From: UBA2377 sp964525935
GTDB lineage: Bacteria; Verrucomicrobiota; Verrucomicrobiia; Opitutales; Opitutaceae
Length of the DNA stretch: 64,000 bases
Direction: 5' to 3'
NCBI GenBank assembly: GCA_964525935.1
Contig: CAZGJZ010000008.1
Location: 1-64,000 of the forward strand
The position numbers and the translations under genes are program-made. Within the stretch, counting starts at the first letter, position 1. The number at the start of each line of letters is the position of its first letter. This document shows positions 59,648-64,000 of this stretch, one piece after another. Below the pieces are notes generated by a model, which ran no database searches, had not been told where the DNA came from, and saw only the letters and a list, made by a program, of their open reading frames with translations.

Positions 59648-61256
59648 GATTTGGTTTCTCCTCCTCGAGGGTGAAATTGAAAGTCGCGCCCTGATCCACG
59701 ATGGCTTCCGCCCAGATTCGGCCGCCATGCCGGTGGATGATGCGTTGCACCGTGGCCAGACCGACCCCGGTGCCTTCATAATCTTCCATGCGATGCAGCC
59801 GTTGGAAGACGCCAAACAGCTTGCCGGCATACTTCATGTCGAAGCCGGTGCCATTGTCCCGCACATGGTAAACCCGTCCGCCCGATGTCGCCGTGCTGCC
59901 AATCGCAATCACCGCTTCGCTGCACTTCCGGGTATATTTCAGGGCATTGTCCAGCAGGTTTAACCACACTTGCTTGAGCAACGCCGGGTCGCCAAGGCTG
60001 GATGGCAGCTCGCCTAGCTTGATCTCCACCCGCCGGTCCGGCCACGGCGACCCCAACTCGTCGAGCGCAGCTTGGACGAGCCGTTGATGATCGACCGGCT
60101 GCTTCACGAGCGCCTGCCGGCTTAGCCGTGAAAAAGTGAGCAGATCGTCGATTAATGCGCCCATGCGCTGCGCCGAATGTCGGATCGTCTGCAACAGCCG
60201 CTTCCCTTCCTCAGGCAGTTGCGGACCAAAATCCTCCACCATCGCCTGGGAAAATCCATCCACTGCGCGCAACGGCGCCCGCAAATCATGTGAGACCGAA
60301 TAGGAAAACGCCTCCAGCTCCCGGTTGGCGCTTTCCAATTGTGCCGTGCGCTCCACCACCCGCTGTTCCAATGCGGTGTTAAGCTCGCGCACCGCTTCTT
60401 CCGCCCGCTTGCGCTCGGTGATATCCGCCCGGATGGCGACATATTGGCGAGGTTTTCCATTGGCGCCGAGAAACGGCACAATGGTGGTGTCGACCCAGTA
60501 GAATGAGCCGTCCCGCGCGCGGTTCTTGATTTCGCCGTGCCAAACTTTGCCACTTCCGATCGTCGTCCAAAGTGATTGGATAAATGCCTTCGGGTGAAAG
60601 GTGGAGTTGATGATCCGGTGATCCTGTCCGATGAGTTGTTCCCGGGAGTATTGGGAAATCGCACAGAACTTGTCGTTCACGAACGTAATCTTTCCCCGCG
60701 CATCCGTGATCGCCACGATGGCATGCTCATCCAGGGCCGTGCGCAGATCATCGTTGGCTTTCAATGCCGACCGCAGTTCATCCTGGCCACGTTCCGCCGC
60801 AGTGCGAATCTTCTCCTCCCGCCGTCGTGCCCGGTGCAACGCTTCACAAATCGCACTGATCAGTCCGCCCGCGATCACCAGGATCGCCTGTTGCCAGCGC
60901 TCGGTCGTCGACGCGACCACGAAGCTGTTGAGCGGCGGCAACAAGTAGTAGCTCGCCGCCAGGAACGCGCTCGCTGTTGCCAGTAATCCGGGCCACAGCC
61001 CACCCCAATAGGCACTGATAATAATCGGGATCGTGAATACGATGAGCGCCGGTCCGTCGATCCGTGCGCCGATCAGCAGACGCACCCACAACGTGAGCAG
61101 CACAAGCGCCAAGGCCAGCAAGTGGGAGATAATCTTGTGCCGCATTCGCGGCATTGCGCCTTGGCGGACATCGTCGTTCGTGGCGGAGGCAAAGCCCTTG
61201 TCTCGCGTTGACTGATCGAGACCATATCTGTCTTGGGGCTGGATTGGGGCGCTCAT
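59640..61256 (-). CDS. Membrane histidine kinase with DUF4118-like and PAS domains
   Basis: A 538-residue kinase from ATG 61256. Three to four hydrophobic helices at about 42-135 (LLALALVLLTLWVRLLIGA; ILVIAGGLISAI) form a DUF4118/KdpD-like membrane unit; a short coil leads to one PAS domain (about 178-288), then HisKA with YSVSHDLRAPLRAV (His323) and the ATPase with LLDNALKYTR, DNGTGFD and GTGVGLA. The PAS-HisKA pair is of phytochrome-kinase type. It is probably the top of a relay to the Rcp1-like regulator and the hybrid kinase downstream. Confidence 0.93.
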   Translation of the reverse strand: MSAPIQPQDRYGLDQSTRDKGFASATNDDVRQGAMPRMRHKIISHLLALALVLLTLWVRLLIGARIDGPALIVFTIPIIISAYWGGLWPGLLATASAFLAASYYLLPPLNSFVVASTTERWQQAILVIAGGLISAICEALHRARRREEKIRTAAERGQDELRSALKANDDLRTALDEHAIVAITDARGKITFVNDKFCAISQYSREQLIGQDHRIINSTFHPKAFIQSLWTTIGSGKVWHGEIKNRARDGSFYWVDTTIVPFLGANGKPRQYVAIRADITERKRAEEAVRELNTALEQRVVERTAQLESANRELEAFSYSVSHDLRAPLRAVDGFSQAMVEDFGPQLPEEGKRLLQTIRHSAQRMGALIDDLLTFSRLSRQALVKQPVDHQRLVQAALDELGSPWPDRRVEIKLGELPSSLGDPALLKQVWLNLLDNALKYTRKCSEAVIAIGSTATSGGRVYHVRDNGTGFDMKYAGKLFGVFQRLHRMEDYEGTGVGLATVQRIIHRHGGRIWAEAIVDQGATFNFTLEEEKPNHE

Positions 61257-61494
61257 GACCGAGTTGGGGGGCACTCAACCGGTTTGGCTGTTCCCCGTGA
61301 TAACGATCTCGGGGTCATTAGCAATCACTGTGCGGCCGGCCATAGTTAGCGCTAGCCTGCCGGCCAATCAGATCCTGTCGCGCGTAGCTCTTGCGAGGCA
61401 CGAATTCTCTTCCTTCTTGCGCCCCACCCCCCCGTCCTCTGTTTTCCTTGTCCTCCATCGGCCTAACCGAAGGAGCATTTCTCTCTCTCATTTC

Positions 61495-64000
61495 ATGACT
61501 TCCGCCGAGATCCGCCAGAGCTTCCTCGATTTCTTCGCCCAGCAAGGCCACACCATCGTGCCCTCGGCCTCGCTGCTGCCCGACTCGCCCGGACTGCTCT
61601 TCACCAACGCCGGCATGAACCAGTTCGTGCCCATCTTCCTCGGCGATCGCGCGCCCGACCTCTCCAAATGGGCCGGCGTCCGTCCCGCCAAGGACACCCG
61701 TGCGGCCGACACCCAGAAATGCATCCGCGCCGGCGGCAAACACAACGATCTCGAGGACGTCGGCTTCGATACCTACCACCACACGATGTTCGAGATGCTG
61801 GGCAATTGGTCCTTCGGCGATTACTTCAAAAAGGAATCCATCAACTGGGGCTGGGAACTCATCACCAAGGTCTGGGGCATCCCGCCGAAGCGGCTCTTCG
61901 CGACGGTCTACTCGCCCGACAAATCCAAGGGCGACCCCGCCGAGTTCGACCAGGAAGCCTACGACATCTGGGCCAAGATCTTCAAGGCCGCCGGCCTCGA
62001 CCCCAAGGTCCACATCGTCAACGGCAACAAGAAGGATAATTTCTGGATGATGGGCGACACCGGCCCCTGCGGCCCGTGCTCTGAAATCCACTTCAACCTT
62101 CTGCCCTCCGACGATGAGGTCGAAGGCCGCAAAGGCGTGAACAGTTCCTCGCCGCGCTGCATCGAAATCTGGAATCACGTCTTCATCCAGTTCAACGCCA
62201 ACGCCGACGGCACCTTCGCCCCGCTCGCCTCCAAGCACGTGGACACCGGCATGGGCTTCGAACGCGTCGCCGGTATCTACGCCTCGTCCAAAGGCTTCAC
62301 CGATTTCACCGCCGAACCTTCCAACTACGAGGCCGACGTCTTCGCTCCGCTCTTCGCCAAGATCACCGAGCTCTCCGGCAAAACCTACGCACGCACGATC
62401 CCGACCAAGCGCGAAGGTCTCACCGAGCAGGAAAACACCGACATCGCCTTCCGCGTCCTCGCCGACCACGCCCGCACGATCAGCTGCGCAATCGCCGACA
62501 ACATTCTCCCCGGTAACGAAGGCCGCAACTACGTCATCCGCCGCATCCTCCGCCGCGGCATTCTCTATGGCAAAAAACTCGGTCTCCAAACCGGCTTCTT
62601 CGAGCAACTCGTCGCCCCCGTCGTTGAATCCCTCGGCGCGGTATTTCCCGAGTTGAAGGAACGCCAGGACATCATCCGCCGAGTCATCCGCAGCGAAGAG
62701 GAATCCTTTGGCCGCACCTTGGATCGTGGCCTGCAACTTTTCACCAAAGCCACAGCCGTCGGGTCCATCCAAGGCGCCGCCGCCTTCGAACTTTACGACA
62801 CCTACGGCTTCCCGCTCGACATGACTCAGCTCCTCGCGACCGAGCGCGGACTCACCGTCGACACCGCCGGCTTTGAGGCCGAGATGGAAAAGCAACGCGA
62901 GCGCGGCCGCGCCTCGCAGAAAAAGGAAATCGTCGTCGCCGCCACCGAAGGCGATGCCCCCGCGCTCGAAGCCACCAAGTTCCTCGGCTACGCGCAGACG
63001 CATGCCCACGGCAAACTCATCGACGTCATCAAGGCCGACAAGGACACGTTCCTCGTCTTCGATCAGACGCCATTCTACGCCGAGATGGGCGGACAGACCG
63101 GTGATGCCGGCACCGCGCTGATCAACGGCGTCCTCGTCCACATCACCGACTGCGTGAAAGACAAGGCTGGTCGCCACCTGCATCAGGTAGCGGTCAGCTC
63201 TCAGCTCTCAGCGATCAGCGCCGGCGCTTCGGCGGAACTCGCCGTCGATGTGCCACGCCGCCGCGCCATCAACCGTCACCACAGCGCCGCCCACCTCATT
63301 CATTGGGCTTTGCGCAAAGTCCTTGGCACGCACGTCCGCCAGGCCGGCACGTCCAAGACTGCCGACCGCATGCGCTTCGACTTCTCCCATTTCGAAGCCG
63401 CCACACCCGCCCAGCTCCGTGAAGTCGAACAGCTCGTGAACGACAAGGTCATCGACAACGCCAAAGTCGAAACCTACGAGACCGAATTCGACAAGAAGCC
63501 TGAGGGCACGCTCGCCTTCTTCGGCGACAAATACGGCAAGATCGTCCGCGTCGTGGACATCGGCGGCTACAGCCGCGAACTCTGCGGCGGCACCCACGTT
63601 TCCACGACCGGCGAAATCGGTCTTATCAAGATCGTCGCCGAGATGGCCATTGCCGCCGGCACCCGCCGCATCGAGGCCGTCGCCGGCCAGCCTGCGCTCG
63701 ACTTCGTCACCACGAAGGAAGCGGCGCTCGCTGCCGTTAGCGCGCACCTTGGCGGTGGCACCAGCGACGTCGTGAAGAAACTTGAGGCGCTCCTCGCCCA
63801 CCAAAAGGAAACCGAGAAGCAGCTCAAAGCCTTCCAGCAAAAAGCCCTCGCCGGTCAGGCCGACGAGCTCGCCGCGACCGCGGTCACCCGCGACGGCCTG
63901 AAATTTGTCTCCGCCGCCGTCCCGGTGGCCGATGCCGAAGCCCTGCGCAGCCTCGGCTCGCAGGTCCTTGCCAAGCTCGGCGAAGGCGTCGTCACGCTCG
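61495..64000 (+). CDS. alaS: Alanyl-tRNA synthetase (3' end outside the window)
   Basis: The first 835 codons are visible, open to the window edge. Catalytic class II domain: MTSAEIRQSFLDFFAQ, SLLPDSPGLLFTNAGMNQF split over about 26-44 and RAADTQKCIRAGGKHNDLEDVG split over about 66-87, NWSFGDYF. Editing domain: HSAAH with His596 and His600, and CGGTHV (Cys697, His701), the zinc and editing site. The C-terminal DHHA1 domain begins at the right edge. A 28-base heptamer repeat occurs at 63194-63221, before the HSAAH motif. ATG 61495 is the only good start. Confidence 0.96.
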   Translation, partial: MTSAEIRQSFLDFFAQQGHTIVPSASLLPDSPGLLFTNAGMNQFVPIFLGDRAPDLSKWAGVRPAKDTRAADTQKCIRAGGKHNDLEDVGFDTYHHTMFEMLGNWSFGDYFKKESINWGWELITKVWGIPPKRLFATVYSPDKSKGDPAEFDQEAYDIWAKIFKAAGLDPKVHIVNGNKKDNFWMMGDTGPCGPCSEIHFNLLPSDDEVEGRKGVNSSSPRCIEIWNHVFIQFNANADGTFAPLASKHVDTGMGFERVAGIYASSKGFTDFTAEPSNYEADVFAPLFAKITELSGKTYARTIPTKREGLTEQENTDIAFRVLADHARTISCAIADNILPGNEGRNYVIRRILRRGILYGKKLGLQTGFFEQLVAPVVESLGAVFPELKERQDIIRRVIRSEEESFGRTLDRGLQLFTKATAVGSIQGAAAFELYDTYGFPLDMTQLLATERGLTVDTAGFEAEMEKQRERGRASQKKEIVVAATEGDAPALEATKFLGYAQTHAHGKLIDVIKADKDTFLVFDQTPFYAEMGGQTGDAGTALINGVLVHITDCVKDKAGRHLHQVAVSSQLSAISAGASAELAVDVPRRRAINRHHSAAHLIHWALRKVLGTHVRQAGTSKTADRMRFDFSHFEAATPAQLREVEQLVNDKVIDNAKVETYETEFDKKPEGTLAFFGDKYGKIVRVVDIGGYSRELCGGTHVSTTGEIGLIKIVAEMAIAAGTRRIEAVAGQPALDFVTTKEAALAAVSAHLGGGTSDVVKKLEALLAHQKETEKQLKAFQQKALAGQADELAATAVTRDGLKFVSAAVPVADAEALRSLGSQVLAKLGEGVVTL
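63194..63221 (+). repeat. Four tandem heptamers inside alaS
   Basis: TCAGCTC, TCAGCTC, TCAGCGA and TCAGCGC follow each other without a gap, encoding VSSQLSAISAG between two conserved blocks of the editing domain. The unit resembles heptamer repeats (CAGCTCT type) known between genes in other bacteria; here it is inside an essential gene and keeps the frame. Confidence 0.7.

Noticed and set aside
61334..61365. GGCCGGC...GCCGGCC hairpin before alaS as a riboswitch or T-box
   Set aside because: Only a simple stem with an inner TAGCGCTA; no T-box features, no T run. No regulatory function can be supported.

Overview
The window looks like a GC-rich chromosome segment from a Gram-negative bacterium, most likely Verrucomicrobiota of the Opitutaceae type (Opitutus/Lacunisphaera-like). 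This rests on recalled protein family resemblances, many GTG/TTG starts, few Shine-Dalgarno sequences, lipid A synthesis (lpxK) and menaquinone synthesis; no database search was possible. No rRNA, tRNA, CRISPR array, transposase or phage gene was seen.

Layout. 1-1070: three small, visibly less GC-rich genes (zinc ribbon; two membrane proteins), separated by imperfect palindromes that look like integron attC sites, so probably a gene-cassette array cut by the left edge. 1235-6427: DUF1275 membrane protein, 3-methyladenine glycosylase, two paralogous MFS transporters and a PfkB sugar kinase. 6500-10071: coiled-coil membrane protein, rplU-rpmA, two small unknown genes and an actin-like gene of MamK type. 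10124-20034: pheA-scpB (minus), ilvD, pgi, an envelope coiled-coil protein, a 54-residue lipoprotein, rsmI, an acyltransferase and ppx. 20045-26662 (minus): a two-gene Tat-exported unit and an lpxK, M29 aminopeptidase, deaminase and RluA run. 26762-35464: aminotransferase, topB, fba, a P-loop kinase-like gene and an ECF sigma locus with two small exported proteins and a zinc-finger anti-sigma factor ending at 36004. 36017-46558: an RNA-metabolism set (DEAD helicase, S4, CvfB-like), menB, kup, GNAT, then metG-menF-menD. 46684-52875: NarL-type sensor/regulator pair, then three pilin-like genes, the last encoding 947 residues. 52957-56521: overlapping MBL-ribD-rdgB and divergent leuB. 56505-61256 (minus): three-gene phosphorelay. 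61495-64000: alaS, cut by the right edge.

Most of the window is housekeeping: amino acid synthesis (ilvD, leuB, pheA), glycolysis/gluconeogenesis (pgi, fba), riboflavin (ribD), menaquinone (menB, menF, menD), translation (rplU, rpmA, metG, alaS, rsmI) and chromosome maintenance (scpB, topB). The accessory or unusual parts are the putative cassette array, the MamK-like filament gene, the Tat pair, the pilin-like cluster and the sensory cluster. Several palindromic repeats and hairpin terminators sit in the short gaps; two terminators end within three bases of the next start codon.
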